From Flavobacterium aerium (GTDB lineage Bacteria > Bacteroidota > Bacteroidia > Flavobacteriales > Flavobacteriaceae), in assembly GCF_030766725.1 (NCBI RefSeq), contig NZ_JARQWR010000008.1, positions 62,001 through 126,000 on the forward strand: a DNA stretch of 64,000 bases. The letters are read 5' to 3'. Positions 17,582-27,054 of this stretch are shown piece after piece. The position numbers and the translations under genes were made by a program. Each line of letters starts with the position of its first letter. Within the stretch, counting starts at the first letter, position 1. The notes beneath the pieces were generated by a model that had not been told where the DNA came from, searched no databases, and saw only the letters and a list, made by a program, of their open reading frames with translations.

Positions 17582-19729
17582 TTAAGCTTGTGGAGCGTCT
17601 TTTTTCTCCTCTCTAGGAGGTCTAGGCATTAAAGCTTTTTTAGACACTTTTGCTTTTTTAGTTTTAGGATCAATACCCATGTATTTCACATCAAACACAT
17701 CACCAATTTTCATTACATCGGCAACAACTTCAATGCGTTTCCAATCAATTTCTGATACGTGTAATAATGTTTCTTTACCTGGTACAAATTCTACAACTGC
17801 ACCAAAGTCAAGTAGCTTCACTACTTTTACAGTATAAGTTTCACCTTCAACAGGAGCAAATATTGAGTTTTGAATAGCAGCAATAGCTTTATCCATACCT
17901 TCTGGTTTAGTACCTAAGATTTCGATAATTCCAAAATTGCCTTCTTCATTAATAACAATAGTAGTTTCAGTATCAGCTTGTAATGCTTGAATGTTTTTAC
18001 CTCCAGGTCCGATAATTGCTCCAATGAATTCCTTAGGAATTTCCATTTTAATAATTTTCGGTGCCTTTGGTTTTACAGTTACTTTAGGTGTAGCAATAAC
18101 TTCAGTCAATTTACCTAAAATGTGTAAACGTCCTTCGCGTGCTTGGTCTAAAGCTTTTTCCATAATGTCATAAGCTAAACCTTCAATCTTGATGTCCATT
18201 TGACATGCTGTAATTCCGTCTGCAGTACCTGTAACTTTAAAGTCCATGTCTCCTAAGTGATCTTCATCACCTAAGATATCAGATAATACAGCCCATCTTC
18301 CTGTTTTATCATCTGAGATTAATCCCATTGCGATACCAGAAACTGGTTTTACGATTTGTACACCTGCATCCATTAATGCTAATGTTCCAGCACATACTGT
18401 AGCCATTGAAGACGAACCGTTAGATTCTAATACTTCAGATACAATACGAATAGTATAAGGGTTTTCTGCTGGAATCATGTTTTTCAAAGCACGTTGTGCT
18501 AAGTTACCATGACCAACTTCTCTTCTTGATGTTCCTCTTAGTGGTTTTGCTTCACCAGTAGAAAAAGGAGGGAAGTTATAGTGTAAGTAGAATTTCTCTT
18601 CACCTTGTTGAGTAGGAGAGTCAATTACATTAGCTTCACGAGAAGTACCTAATGTTACTGTCGCTAAAGCTTGAGTTTCTCCTCTTGTAAAGATTGCAGA
18701 TCCGTGTACAGAAGGTAAATAATCAACTTCACACCAGATAGGTCTGATTTCTGTTGTTTTTCTACCGTCAAGACGTAGTCCTAAATCAAGGATAACGTTA
18801 CGAACTGCTTCTTTTTGTGTTTTGTAGAAGTATTTGCTAACAAGATCTTCATTTTCTGCCAACTCTTCTTCTGTAAATGATGCTTTTACTTCATCCTTTA
18901 TTAAAGAGAATTTTTCAGTTCTTTCTTGTTTTCCTGTTCCTTCTTTTGCAACTGCATATACTTTATCGTATGCAGCTTCGCGAACTTTAGCTAAAATGGC
19001 GTCGTCATTTCTTTCTTCGTCATAGCTTCTTATTTCGCCTTTCCCAACAGCAGCTTTTAATCTTTCTTGAGCAGCAATTTGAACTTTGATAGCATCGTGA
19101 GCAAATTTAATGGCTTCAACCATTTCTTTTTCTGAAATTTCTTTCATCTCACCCTCTACCATCGCGATAGAATCTTTAGATGCTCCGATCATCATGTCGA
19201 TGTCAGATTTTTCTAATTCTTCTCTGCTTGGATTGATTATAAATTTACCGTCTATTCTTGCTACACGAACTTCAGAAATTAGTGTAGAAAAAGGAATATC
19301 AGAAAGTGCTAATGCAGCTGAAGCAGCTAAACCAGCTAATGAATCTGGCATTACGTTTTCGTCATGAGACATTAATTGAATCATAACTTGAGTTTCCGCA
19401 TGATAATCGTCTGGGAAAAGTGGACGCAATACACGGTCTACTAATCTCATAGTTAAGACTTCACTATCACTTGGTCTAGCTTCACGTTTGAAAAAACCAC
19501 CTGGAAAACGTCCAGCAGCGGCAAATTTCTCACGATAATCTACAGTTAAAGGTAAAAAGTCAATACCTGGGCTCGCTTTACGAGCAGATACAACTGTGGC
19601 AAGCAACATAGCATCGCCCATTTGTACTACTACTGAACCGTCGGCTTGTTTGGCTAATTTACCGGTTTCGATTGAGATGCTTCGTCCATCTCCCAAATCG
19701 ATGATTTCTCTAGTTACTTTAGGAATCAT
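17582..19729 (-). CDS. pnp: Polyribonucleotide nucleotidyltransferase (PNPase)
   Basis: Phosphorolytic 3'-5' exoribonuclease of RNA turnover. With the ATG at 19729 the protein has 715 residues, close to the family norm. An upstream in-frame ATG (19804) would add 25 residues of low similarity to anything, so [20 protein letters not shown] is taken as the N-terminus. Two RNase PH domains are present (first with [16 protein letters not shown], second with [13 protein letters not shown]), then a KH domain with IIGPGGKNI and a C-terminal S1 domain ([26 protein letters not shown]). It lies downstream of rpsO as in many bacteria, but with a terminator between. Confidence 0.95.
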   Translation of the reverse strand: MIPKVTREIIDLGDGRSISIETGKLAKQADGSVVVQMGDAMLLATVVSARKASPGIDFLPLTVDYREKFAAAGRFPGGFFKREARPSDSEVLTMRLVDRVLRPLFPDDYHAETQVMIQLMSHDENVMPDSLAGLAASAALALSDIPFSTLISEVRVARIDGKFIINPSREELEKSDIDMMIGASKDSIAMVEGEMKEISEKEMVEAIKFAHDAIKVQIAAQERLKAAVGKGEIRSYDEERNDDAILAKVREAAYDKVYAVAKEGTGKQERTEKFSLIKDEVKASFTEEELAENEDLVSKYFYKTQKEAVRNVILDLGLRLDGRKTTEIRPIWCEVDYLPSVHGSAIFTRGETQALATVTLGTSREANVIDSPTQQGEEKFYLHYNFPPFSTGEAKPLRGTSRREVGHGNLAQRALKNMIPAENPYTIRIVSEVLESNGSSSMATVCAGTLALMDAGVQIVKPVSGIAMGLISDDKTGRWAVLSDILGDEDHLGDMDFKVTGTADGITACQMDIKIEGLAYDIMEKALDQAREGRLHILGKLTEVIATPKVTVKPKAPKIIKMEIPKEFIGAIIGPGGKNIQALQADTETTIVINEEGNFGIIEILGTKPEGMDKAIAAIQNSIFAPVEGETYTVKVVKLLDFGAVVEFVPGKETLLHVSEIDWKRIEVVADVMKIGDVFDVKYMGIDPKTKKAKVSKKALMPRPPREEKKDAPQA

Positions 19730-19841
19730 AAGTTGTAATTTTTTGATTAAACAATGGGTTTCAAGTTGTGTTGTAGTTGTTGTGTGTAGTTGTGCGAAAC
19801 CCAATGAAAAACCAAACTTTTTCTGTTAATATATAAAAAAC

Positions 19842-19868
19842 AAAAAGAGGCGCGCGGGCACCTCTTTT
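19842..19868 (-). terminator. Terminator between rpsO and pnp
   Basis: 8-bp stem aaaagagg (19843-19850) / cctctttt (19861-19868) around a GC-rich 10-base loop, just after the rpsO stop codon. T-rich flanks on the minus strand allow termination; readthrough to pnp is possible. Confidence 0.65.
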
Positions 19869-19875
19869 CTTGTGA

Positions 19876-20145
19876 TTATTTTCTGATGTTTAATTCTTTG
19901 ATAATCTCACGGTATCTGTTAATCTCTTTTTTCTTTAGATAATCTAGTAAGCTTCTTCTTTTACCTACCAACATCACTAGAGAACGCTCTGTGTTGAAAT
20001 CATGACGATTTTTTTTCAAGTGTCCTGTTAGGTGATTGATTCTAAATGTGAAAAGTGCAATTTGCCCTTCAGCTGAACCTGTGTTCGTTGCTACTTTACC
20101 GTGTTTTGCGAAAATTTCTTCCTTAACTTCTTTAGTTAAATACAT
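19876..20145 (-). CDS. rpsO: 30S ribosomal protein S15
   Basis: 89 residues, exactly the family length. Binds 16S rRNA in the small-subunit platform. Seen: FAKHGKVATNTGSAEGQIALFTFRI and the rRNA-contact stretch LTGHLKKNRHDFNTERSL, followed by LVGKRRSLLDYLKKK. Usual neighbour of pnp; the two are controlled together in many bacteria. Confidence 0.97.
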   Translation of the reverse strand: MYLTKEVKEEIFAKHGKVATNTGSAEGQIALFTFRINHLTGHLKKNRHDFNTERSLVMLVGKRRSLLDYLKKKEINRYREIIKELNIRK

Positions 20146-20200
20146 GCCAATATTATTTTAATGATTCTTATGTATATGATATAGCTTTTATATCAAGGCG

Positions 20201-20230
20201 CAAAGGTAATATTTATTTTTAAAACTACAA
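20201..20230 (-). promoter_or_regulatory. Promoter of rpsO, full Bacteroidota consensus
   Basis: Minus strand: TTG at 20230-20228, then exactly 19 bp, then TACCTTTG at 20208-20201 (perfect TAnnTTTG). Transcription would start around 20196, giving a leader of about 50 bases. Confidence 0.6.
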
Positions 20231-20296
20231 CTAAAAATTACATTTCAGTTTAAGTTTTATTGGAGGCTATTATTTCCTCCTTATTATTATAGTATA

Positions 20297-20752
20297 CTAG
20301 AAATGTTTTGCGATTTCTTTGTTTACAAATTCTAAGAAATGTTCGTCCATTTCTGTGAAAGGATCTATTACATTAGAATCGATATCTATTTGCCCGATAT
20401 TTTCTCCATTGACAAACAATGGAATTACAATTTCCGATTTAACCGTAAAGCTACAAGCAATATAATTATCCTGTGCTGCTACATCGGGAACTACAAAGTT
20501 CTGATTGGATACTGCAACTTGACCGCAAATCCCTTTTCCAAATGGAATAACAGTATGGTCTGTAGGAGCACCAGCATAAGGACCTAATAATAATTCTTCC
20601 TTAGAACCATTTCGGAAATAAAATCCGACCCAGTCATAATAGTCAATATTGTCCTTTAATAAGTGACAAATTTGCAAAAGCTTCTCTTCTCTTAAAGTAT
20701 GAGTATGAGAAAGTATATCGGTTACCTTTGGTTTTAGTTCTTCGAAAGTCAT
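20297..20752 (-). CDS. GAF-domain free methionine-(R)-sulfoxide reductase
   Basis: 151 residues, a single GAF domain. The region GPYAGAPTDHTVIPFGKGICGQVA and DNYIACSFTVKSEIVIPLF is characteristic of the fRMsr (MsrC) group. Cys76 and Cys100 are 24 residues apart, the same spacing as the catalytic and resolving cysteines of the family. It reduces free methionine-R-sulfoxide with thioredoxin. A single gene with no partner nearby. Confidence 0.85.
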   Translation of the reverse strand: MTFEELKPKVTDILSHTHTLREEKLLQICHLLKDNIDYYDWVGFYFRNGSKEELLLGPYAGAPTDHTVIPFGKGICGQVAVSNQNFVVPDVAAQDNYIACSFTVKSEIVIPLFVNGENIGQIDIDSNVIDPFTEMDEHFLEFVNKEIAKHF

Positions 20753-20858
20753 TGTTTTTTTCTTTTTACAAAAGTATTTAATTATGATTCTTTTGAATGA
20801 TATAGAAATGTTAAAATACGAATTGAAAATTTTATCATTATTTGCTATAATTAAATCA

Positions 20859-20888
20859 TTGCTAGAACAGATGTTTTAGATATTTTTG
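20859..20888 (+). promoter_or_regulatory. Promoter of the cysteine-rich/TonB receptor operon
   Basis: TTG at 20859-20861, exactly 19 bp, then TATTTTTG at 20881-20888, a perfect match to the Bacteroidota TTG-N19-TAnnTTTG pattern. It lies 25 bp before the start codon at 20914 and would drive that gene and probably the receptor and HMA genes after it. Confidence 0.6.
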
Positions 20889-20913
20889 TATCCGAAATCA
20901 TTTCCTATATAAA

Positions 20914-21330
20914 ATGAGCCTGAAAAAATGTACATTATTCTTTTTAACTGCAATGCTGATGTTGTCAAACATTGGGCTGGCATTTAATGTGCATTATTGT
21001 GGGGGAGAAATTGCCTCAGTTTCGACTGTTTATTTTATGGATGATTCTTGCGCTATGCCAGTGGCAAAAGACCAAAAATGTTGTAAGAGTAGCGATGTCA
21101 AGTCCGATTGCTGTAAAAGTAAAGTTGTTCATTTACACGATAAAACGGATACCGTTATAGTAAAAACATTTTCTTTCAACATAGATCACTTATTCCGATT
21201 TGATGAATGGGAATCTTTGACTGCACTAGGGTATGTACCCTTACAGACTACTGAACTTCAGTATTATTACTGTGATGCAAATGCACCTCCGCTATTTAAA
21301 CTATATTGCCAATACACTTTATACGCTTGA
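20914..21330 (+). CDS. HYC_CC_PP-type cysteine-rich exported protein
   Basis: 138 residues. An N-terminal hydrophobic export signal leads into NVHYCGG (HYC at 27-29), then Cys46, Cys-Cys at 56-57 (QKCCKSS) and Cys-Cys at 66-67 (SDCCKSK) followed by a His pair in VVHLHDK. The pattern His-Tyr-Cys ... Cys-Cys ... late Pro-Pro (NAPPLF) matches the small family of this name in Bacteroidota. The spaced Cys and His suggest metal binding, probably copper given the downstream metallochaperone-like gene; that is inference. First gene of a set with a TonB-dependent receptor. Confidence 0.75.
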   Translation: MSLKKCTLFFLTAMLMLSNIGLAFNVHYCGGEIASVSTVYFMDDSCAMPVAKDQKCCKSSDVKSDCCKSKVVHLHDKTDTVIVKTFSFNIDHLFRFDEWESLTALGYVPLQTTELQYYYCDANAPPLFKLYCQYTLYA

Positions 21331-21402
21331 TTCGAATGTTTTTATAATCGTTTAATCACTAACCATGTGATTTTTACTAATGAGAACATTTAAATTTAGA
21401 TT

Positions 21403-23649
21403 ATGCATAAACAAATTATAGTAATACTATTTGTGATGCTTTCTATAAATGCCTTTTCACAGGAAGAGCTGAAAGGTATAATTTATGAAGCGACAGAAGC
21501 AAATAAAAACACACCATTATTTGGTGCCAATATCAATTGGTTAGGAACATCAATTGGTACACAGACCAATGAAAAAGGAGAATTTTTATTACCCTACAAA
21601 TCAGAATACACCGCAATAGTTATTACGTTTATTGGACTGAAATCCGAAACAATAACTATAGCATCACCAACCTTTATAAAGCATACGTTAGAGCCTGATA
21701 ATACACTGGATGAAGTTGTGATTGAAGAAAAACGTAAAAGTTTACAACGCTCTTATAGACAAGTGGCCAATGTAATGACGTTGAGTAGCAAGGAACTATT
21801 GAAAGCGGCATGTTGTAATCTTTCCGAAAGTTTCGAGACCAATCCATCTATTGATGTGAATTTTTCAGATGCTATTACAGGGAATAAACAAATCAAAATG
21901 TTAGGGCTTACAAGCCCTTATATATTAATAGCAGAAGAAAATATTCCTTCCGTTCGCGGCGCTTCTCAAGCCTATGGATTGTCTTTTACGCCAGGAACTT
22001 GGGTAGAAAGTATTCAGATTACAAAAGGAGCAGGTTCAGTTGTCAATGGTTATGAAAGTATTTCGGGACAAATCAATACCGAATTAATTAAACCAGTAAA
22101 TGATATTCCATTCTTTCTAAATGCCTATGCTTCTACCGATAGCCGATTTGAGTTGAATACCCATTTCAATAAAAAAGTAAATGACAAATGGAGTACAAGT
22201 TTGTTTTTACACGGAAACACCAGAGTGTCAAAAAATGACATGAATGATGATGGTTTTTTAGACAATCCTTTAGCCAAACAAATTAATGTACTCAACCGTT
22301 GGCAATATACCGATGCGGAAAAAGGATGGGTAAGCTTTCTGAATTTTCGTTATATGAAAGATGAAAAGCAATCTGGGCAAATGGATTTTGATCCGAAGTG
22401 GGATAAGTTGACAACCAATTATTGGGGATCTGAAATTAATACAGAGAAAATAGATGCTTCCGCAAAATTAGGATATGTATTTCCAGATATGCCCTATCAG
22501 AGTATTGGGATTCAAGCAGCATTTAATAGCCATAAACAAGATTCTTATTTTGGTTTGAATCAGTACAATATCGATCATAAGAGTTTATTTTCAAATATAA
22601 TTTTCAATTCGATTATCTCGAATACATTGCATAAATTTTCAACAGGATTGAACTTTATGTACGACCATTATGATGAAATGTTGAATGTTAATGATTATGG
22701 AAGAACAGATAATTCAGTAGGCGCATTTTTTGAATATACCTACGATAATACAGATGATTTTAGTTTGATTGCTGGTGGTCGAATGGACTATCATAATCGT
22801 TTAGGATTCTTTATTACACCAAGATTACATGCTCGTTATAATCCTTGGGATAGAGCGGTCATTAGAGCATCTGTAGGAAGAGGAAAACGAAGTGCTAATA
22901 TTTTTGCAGAAAATCAATCACTACTTTCCACCTCTCGTACTTTTCAAATATTGAATACGAATGGGAATATTTATGGGTTAAATCCAGAAATAGCTTGGAA
23001 CTACGGGTTGAGTTTCACACAAGGTTTTTCTGTTTTTAATAGAAATGCAGAAGTGGTAGTAGATTTCTACCGCACCGATTTTCAAAACCAAGCGGTTGTT
23101 GATTTATACCAAAGTCCTCAACAAGTAATCTTCCATAATCTGGAAGGAAAATCATTTGCCAATAGCTTTCAGTTTGAATTCAATTATGAAGTATTGAAAA
23201 GCCTGAATTTAAGAACAGCCTATAAGTACTATGATATTCAAACGGATTATCTAAGTGGAAGAAATCAGAGTCCATTACAGGCAAAACATCGATTTTTCGC
23301 TAATTTAGCCTACGAGACACCTGTGACGGACAAAGGAAAACAGTGGCGATTTGATTATACCTATAATTGGTTAGGAGAACAAAAACTACCAACTACGGCA
23401 TCCAATCCAACCCAATACCGATTACCAGAATATTCTCGTGCGTTTTCTTTAATGAATGCTCAAGTAACTCATGTTTTTTCATCCAAGTTTGAAATATATG
23501 TGGGAGCAGAGAATATTACAAATTATAGACAAGACAATGCTATTGTAGGAAGTGATGATCCTTTTGGTGCTTATTTTGATAGCTCGATGATTTACGCGCC
23601 TATTTTTGGTAGAATGTTTTATGGCGGATTGCGCTTTAGTATTAAATAA
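21403..23649 (+). CDS. TonB-dependent outer-membrane receptor with Cys-Cys plug motif
   Basis: 748 residues. Signal peptide (to about residue 19, AFSQ), carboxypeptidase-regulatory-like domain (about 22-98), plug (about 115-235, ending YESISGQINTELI) and a 22-stranded barrel ending in YGGLRFSIK with a terminal aromatic/basic pattern. A vicinal cysteine pair Cys137-Cys138 in ELLKAACCNLSESF at the start of the plug is unusual for this family and echoes the cysteine pairs of the two flanking small genes. Likely imports a metal or metal chelate; copper is the leading guess. 24 bp separate it from the HMA gene. Confidence 0.82.
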   Translation: MHKQIIVILFVMLSINAFSQEELKGIIYEATEANKNTPLFGANINWLGTSIGTQTNEKGEFLLPYKSEYTAIVITFIGLKSETITIASPTFIKHTLEPDNTLDEVVIEEKRKSLQRSYRQVANVMTLSSKELLKAACCNLSESFETNPSIDVNFSDAITGNKQIKMLGLTSPYILIAEENIPSVRGASQAYGLSFTPGTWVESIQITKGAGSVVNGYESISGQINTELIKPVNDIPFFLNAYASTDSRFELNTHFNKKVNDKWSTSLFLHGNTRVSKNDMNDDGFLDNPLAKQINVLNRWQYTDAEKGWVSFLNFRYMKDEKQSGQMDFDPKWDKLTTNYWGSEINTEKIDASAKLGYVFPDMPYQSIGIQAAFNSHKQDSYFGLNQYNIDHKSLFSNIIFNSIISNTLHKFSTGLNFMYDHYDEMLNVNDYGRTDNSVGAFFEYTYDNTDDFSLIAGGRMDYHNRLGFFITPRLHARYNPWDRAVIRASVGRGKRSANIFAENQSLLSTSRTFQILNTNGNIYGLNPEIAWNYGLSFTQGFSVFNRNAEVVVDFYRTDFQNQAVVDLYQSPQQVIFHNLEGKSFANSFQFEFNYEVLKSLNLRTAYKYYDIQTDYLSGRNQSPLQAKHRFFANLAYETPVTDKGKQWRFDYTYNWLGEQKLPTTASNPTQYRLPEYSRAFSLMNAQVTHVFSSKFEIYVGAENITNYRQDNAIVGSDDPFGAYFDSSMIYAPIFGRMFYGGLRFSIK

Positions 23650-23673
23650 CTTAGAATTTTAAAAAATAGAGAA

Positions 23674-24012
23674 ATGATGAAAAAAATGTTTTTTATACTC
23701 GTGTTTACTGTGATGGGGATTACTGCTCAAGCACAGGAAAAAAGTAAAAATGCCAAGTATGATGTAGAGGTAAAGGGAAACTGTGAACTCTGTAAGAAAA
23801 GAATTGAAAAAGTAGCCTTTAGTGTTTCAGGAGTGAAATCCGCAGTTTGGAATCCAGAGGACAAAAAACTTCATGTGATTTTAAATGAACAAAAGAATGA
23901 TTTAGTAGCAGTAAAGAAAGCTGTTGCCAAAGTAGGACATGATGCTGATGATGTTAAAGCTACAGATGATGACTACAGTAAATTACATCATTGTTGTTTG
24001 TATGAAAGATAA
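23674..24012 (+). CDS. Exported heavy-metal-associated (HMA) domain protein
   Basis: 112 residues. A signal peptide to about residue 21 (AQAQ) is followed by one HMA domain with the metal-binding loop GNCELCKKRIE (Cys37, Cys40), then the beta-alpha-beta pattern VSGVKSAVWN and KLHVIL. The C-terminus is KLHHCCLYER, an added His-His-Cys-Cys tail that could bind metal. ATGs at 23674 and 23677 are both possible. Probably a periplasmic copper chaperone working with the receptor upstream. Confidence 0.82.
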   Translation: MMKKMFFILVFTVMGITAQAQEKSKNAKYDVEVKGNCELCKKRIEKVAFSVSGVKSAVWNPEDKKLHVILNEQKNDLVAVKKAVAKVGHDADDVKATDDDYSKLHHCCLYER

Positions 24013-24023
24013 TAGAATGTATT

Positions 24024-24065
24024 CAAACTCTTTATGGATTTCTGTAAGGAGTTTGTTTGCTTTTT
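24024..24065 (+). terminator. Terminator after the metal-linked operon
   Basis: Stem caaactcttt (24024-24033) / aaggagtttg (24046-24055) with one G-T pair, followed by a T-rich stretch. A second hairpin, tttgcttt / aaagcaaa (24056-24063 and 24068-24075), follows at once and could compete with it. Confidence 0.55.
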
Positions 24066-24162
24066 AGAAAGCAAATAATGCAATCTATAAATACGCAGTA
24101 AAGTACCCGTTACGCAATTCATGAGTGACGAATGCTATTTGAATTGAATTAAAATATAAAAA

Positions 24163-25506
24163 ATGAAGAAGATTAAATCCGTGTTTGTTTTTCTTGGACT
24201 AACAGTATTAGTATGGTCTCAGAATATGGAAGCACAAGAATTAAAAAAGATTGAAGAAACAGCTCCACCAAAACAAGAATTTTGGAAAGACCGAAAAATC
24301 TTTCTGAATGAAGAGGGATCAAATTATTTGAAATTTGCGATACTCGCACAGGTATGGGTTAGAGATATGCAGTATAATCCAGGATCTACTATTTTTGGAG
24401 AACCCAAAAATAATGGAACAGATATTGGGATTCGTCGTTTTAGAGTTCAAATGTATGGTCAGATAGCCGATCGTGTTTTTATTTATTCTCAAGTAGGACA
24501 AAATAACTTCAATAATATTTCAGATCGTAAGCAAGGGTTTTTTCTTCATGATGCAGTAGGAGAATATGCCTTAGACAAAGAGAAAATATCGCTTGGAGCT
24601 GGATTGACAGGATGGGCGGGTCTTTCTCGGTTTTCATCTTCTTCGGTAGGATCATTTATGGGAATGGACGGTGCTTTGTTTTTAGAAAGTACAAATGATG
24701 TTAGTGATCAGTTTGTTCGTAAACTGTCCGTGTATGCCAAAGGTAAATTAGGCAAGTTCGATTACCGTGTAACGATTGCACAGCCTATGGCAATTCAAAA
24801 AACAGTGGGATATGTTCCTACGTTAGGAGAGCGATCAAGCTTTTCTCCAAAACCACCAGAAATGCAATACAATGGATACTTTCAATACCAATTTAAAGAT
24901 CAAGAATCGAATTTGATGCCCTATGCAACAGGTACCTATTTGGGCAAGAAAAATGTACTGAATATTGGAGCAGGATTTATCTATCAAAAAGATGCCATGT
25001 GGCAAAAAATGGCAAATGATACGACTTACTCTAATATGGTACACTTGTCTGCCGATATATTTTATGATGCACCTATTGGAACAAAAGGAGAAGCAGTAAG
25101 TGTATATGGGAATTTCACCCATTATGATTTTGGGTCCAATTATATTCGTAATACAGCGCCGCTAAATCCTGCAAACGGAAGTAATGATCCAACCATTTTA
25201 AACGGTGGTGGAAATGGATTCCCAGCTTACGGGACAGGGAATGTGTTGTATGCACAAGTAGGTTATAAATTTAAAGATAATCTAATTGGGAAAACAACAT
25301 TAATGCCTTACGTTGCTATGCAGCATGCGCATTATGAACGTTTAAATCAAGATATGAATTTTTATGATATAGGAGTAAACTGGCTATTGGCAGGACAGAC
25401 TTCTAAATTTACAGTGTCATATCAAAATAGACCAATTTATAATACAAGTGGAGATTTAACAGGACATAAAGGAGCAGTAACGGCACAATATCAGGTTTCG
25501 TTTTAA
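24163..25506 (+). CDS. Outer-membrane porin-like beta-barrel protein
   Basis: 447 residues. Signal peptide to about residue 25 (MEAQE), then a barrel with strands such as LKFAILAQVWVRDM, IGIRRFRVQMYGQIADRVFIYSQVG cut by polar turns, and a C-terminal strand ending TAQYQVSF with a final Phe, the usual signal for outer-membrane insertion. It resembles phosphate-selective-porin-like and other Bacteroidota porins in the IRRxRxxxxG motif near the N-terminus. Substrate unknown. It is separated from the receptor operon by hairpins and from the symporter by about 290 bp. Confidence 0.7.
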   Translation: MKKIKSVFVFLGLTVLVWSQNMEAQELKKIEETAPPKQEFWKDRKIFLNEEGSNYLKFAILAQVWVRDMQYNPGSTIFGEPKNNGTDIGIRRFRVQMYGQIADRVFIYSQVGQNNFNNISDRKQGFFLHDAVGEYALDKEKISLGAGLTGWAGLSRFSSSSVGSFMGMDGALFLESTNDVSDQFVRKLSVYAKGKLGKFDYRVTIAQPMAIQKTVGYVPTLGERSSFSPKPPEMQYNGYFQYQFKDQESNLMPYATGTYLGKKNVLNIGAGFIYQKDAMWQKMANDTTYSNMVHLSADIFYDAPIGTKGEAVSVYGNFTHYDFGSNYIRNTAPLNPANGSNDPTILNGGGNGFPAYGTGNVLYAQVGYKFKDNLIGKTTLMPYVAMQHAHYERLNQDMNFYDIGVNWLLAGQTSKFTVSYQNRPIYNTSGDLTGHKGAVTAQYQVSF

Positions 25507-25798
25507 TTGACCTTTTGTCATGCCATAATAATTAAACAAACGTGTAGTGAAGGCTTCGGTTTTTTTTATGAATATGTTTACCAAATCTTAGGATTAATAT
25601 AATCTGAATTATGACGATGCTTAGTGGAGTATTAATAAATTTGATTATTAATAAAATGGAATGTTAAATAGGAGATTGAAAATTAAATAAACAATTCATT
25701 TTAACACCCTGTTTTGCTGGATTATTCCTAAAATTATCGGTTTTAACATTAAAATAACGAAAAAAATAGTTACTTTCACGACCCTAAAAAAGAGATAA

Positions 25799-27040
25799 AT
25801 GAAGAGTAACAATAAACTGTTTATTGCGATAATAATTGGATTAGTGTTAGGAGTAGCATTAGGAGGAATTATACATTATGAGTATCAAGATGTTAAAGTC
25901 GAATTTGCTAAAAACATAAAGCTATTAGGTACTGTTTTTATTCGACTTGTTCAGATGATCATTGCCCCATTAGTTTTTTCAACTTTAGTAGTTGGAATTG
26001 CCAAAATGGGTGACATGAAAATGGTAGGTAGAGTTGGCGGAAAAGCTATGGCCTGGTTTTTGTCAGCATCATTAATGTCATTAATGGTTGGTTTGGTTTT
26101 AGTGAATTGGTTAAAACCTGGAGTATCAACGAGTATTAAGATGGAAGACTTAGGATCTGCCGATGATCTTTTAAAATCAAGTCAATCCTTTTCATTAGAA
26201 CAATTTGTAACGCACGTCGTTCCAAAAAGTATATTCGAATCCATGGCAACGAATGAAATCCTACAGATTGTAGTATTTTCAATATTGTTTGGAATCGCCT
26301 TGTCTTCTTTAGGGAATGCAGGAAAACCATTAATCAAAGCACTAGAGGCGGTGTCGCATGTCGTTTTGAAAATGGTAGGTTATGTGATGTGGGTAGCTCC
26401 ATTAGGGGTACTAGGAGCAGTAGCAGCAGCAGTAGCAAATTATGGTTTTGAAATCTTCGGATTTTATGCCAAATATTTAGTGTCATTCTGTATCGGAATT
26501 ATAGTGTTATGGATAATTCTGTTGGCAGTAGGATATTCGATATTAGGAAACCGTGTTTGGGATTTAATGAGAAGAATTAAAAGTCCATTGTTAATTGCTT
26601 TTTCTACTACAAGTAGTGAGGCCGTTTTTCCAAAACTAACAGAAGAGTTAGAGCGTTTTGGATGTGATAGTAAGATCGTTTCATTTACATTACCATTAGG
26701 ATATTCGTTTAATCTAGACGGAAGTATGATGTACATGACTTTTGCAAGTATTTTTATTGCTCAAGTATATGGGATTGATATGCCGTTAGAAAAACAAATT
26801 TTAATGTTACTGGTTCTAATGCTTACAAGTAAAGGAGTGGCAGGGGTACCTAGAGCATCTTTAATTGTAATTGTTGCGACTTGTGCAATGTTTGGAATAC
26901 CACCAGAGGGAATTGCTTTAATTTTGCCTATTGATCATTTCTGTGATATGGCAAGAAGTATGACCAATGTTTTAGGAAATGCTTTAGCGACAAGTGCTGT
27001 AAGCAAGTGGGAAGGTAAATTAGAAGAAAGTATAGATTAG
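25799..27040 (+). CDS. Dicarboxylate/amino acid:cation symporter (DAACS family)
   Basis: 413 residues, about eight membrane helices plus two re-entrant loops. Seen: FSTTSSEAVFPKL (serine-rich re-entrant loop HP1), FNLDGSMMYMTFASIFIAQ (helix 7 with the NMDGT-like cation motif), GVAGVPRASLIV (HP2) and the substrate region DHFCDMARSMTNVLGNALAT. Known of the family: Na+ or H+ coupled uptake of glutamate, aspartate or C4-dicarboxylates. The next gene begins 14 bp downstream, so the two are probably in one transcript. Confidence 0.9.
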   Translation: MKSNNKLFIAIIIGLVLGVALGGIIHYEYQDVKVEFAKNIKLLGTVFIRLVQMIIAPLVFSTLVVGIAKMGDMKMVGRVGGKAMAWFLSASLMSLMVGLVLVNWLKPGVSTSIKMEDLGSADDLLKSSQSFSLEQFVTHVVPKSIFESMATNEILQIVVFSILFGIALSSLGNAGKPLIKALEAVSHVVLKMVGYVMWVAPLGVLGAVAAAVANYGFEIFGFYAKYLVSFCIGIIVLWIILLAVGYSILGNRVWDLMRRIKSPLLIAFSTTSSEAVFPKLTEELERFGCDSKIVSFTLPLGYSFNLDGSMMYMTFASIFIAQVYGIDMPLEKQILMLLVLMLTSKGVAGVPRASLIVIVATCAMFGIPPEGIALILPIDHFCDMARSMTNVLGNALATSAVSKWEGKLEESID

Positions 27041-27054
27041 TTAAATTTTTGTAG

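Noticed and set aside
21354..21372. Inverted repeat aatcac/gtgatt between the cysteine-rich gene and the TonB receptor gene
   Set aside because: Arms are only 6 bp, a length expected by chance in AT-rich spacers; not listed as operator or terminator.
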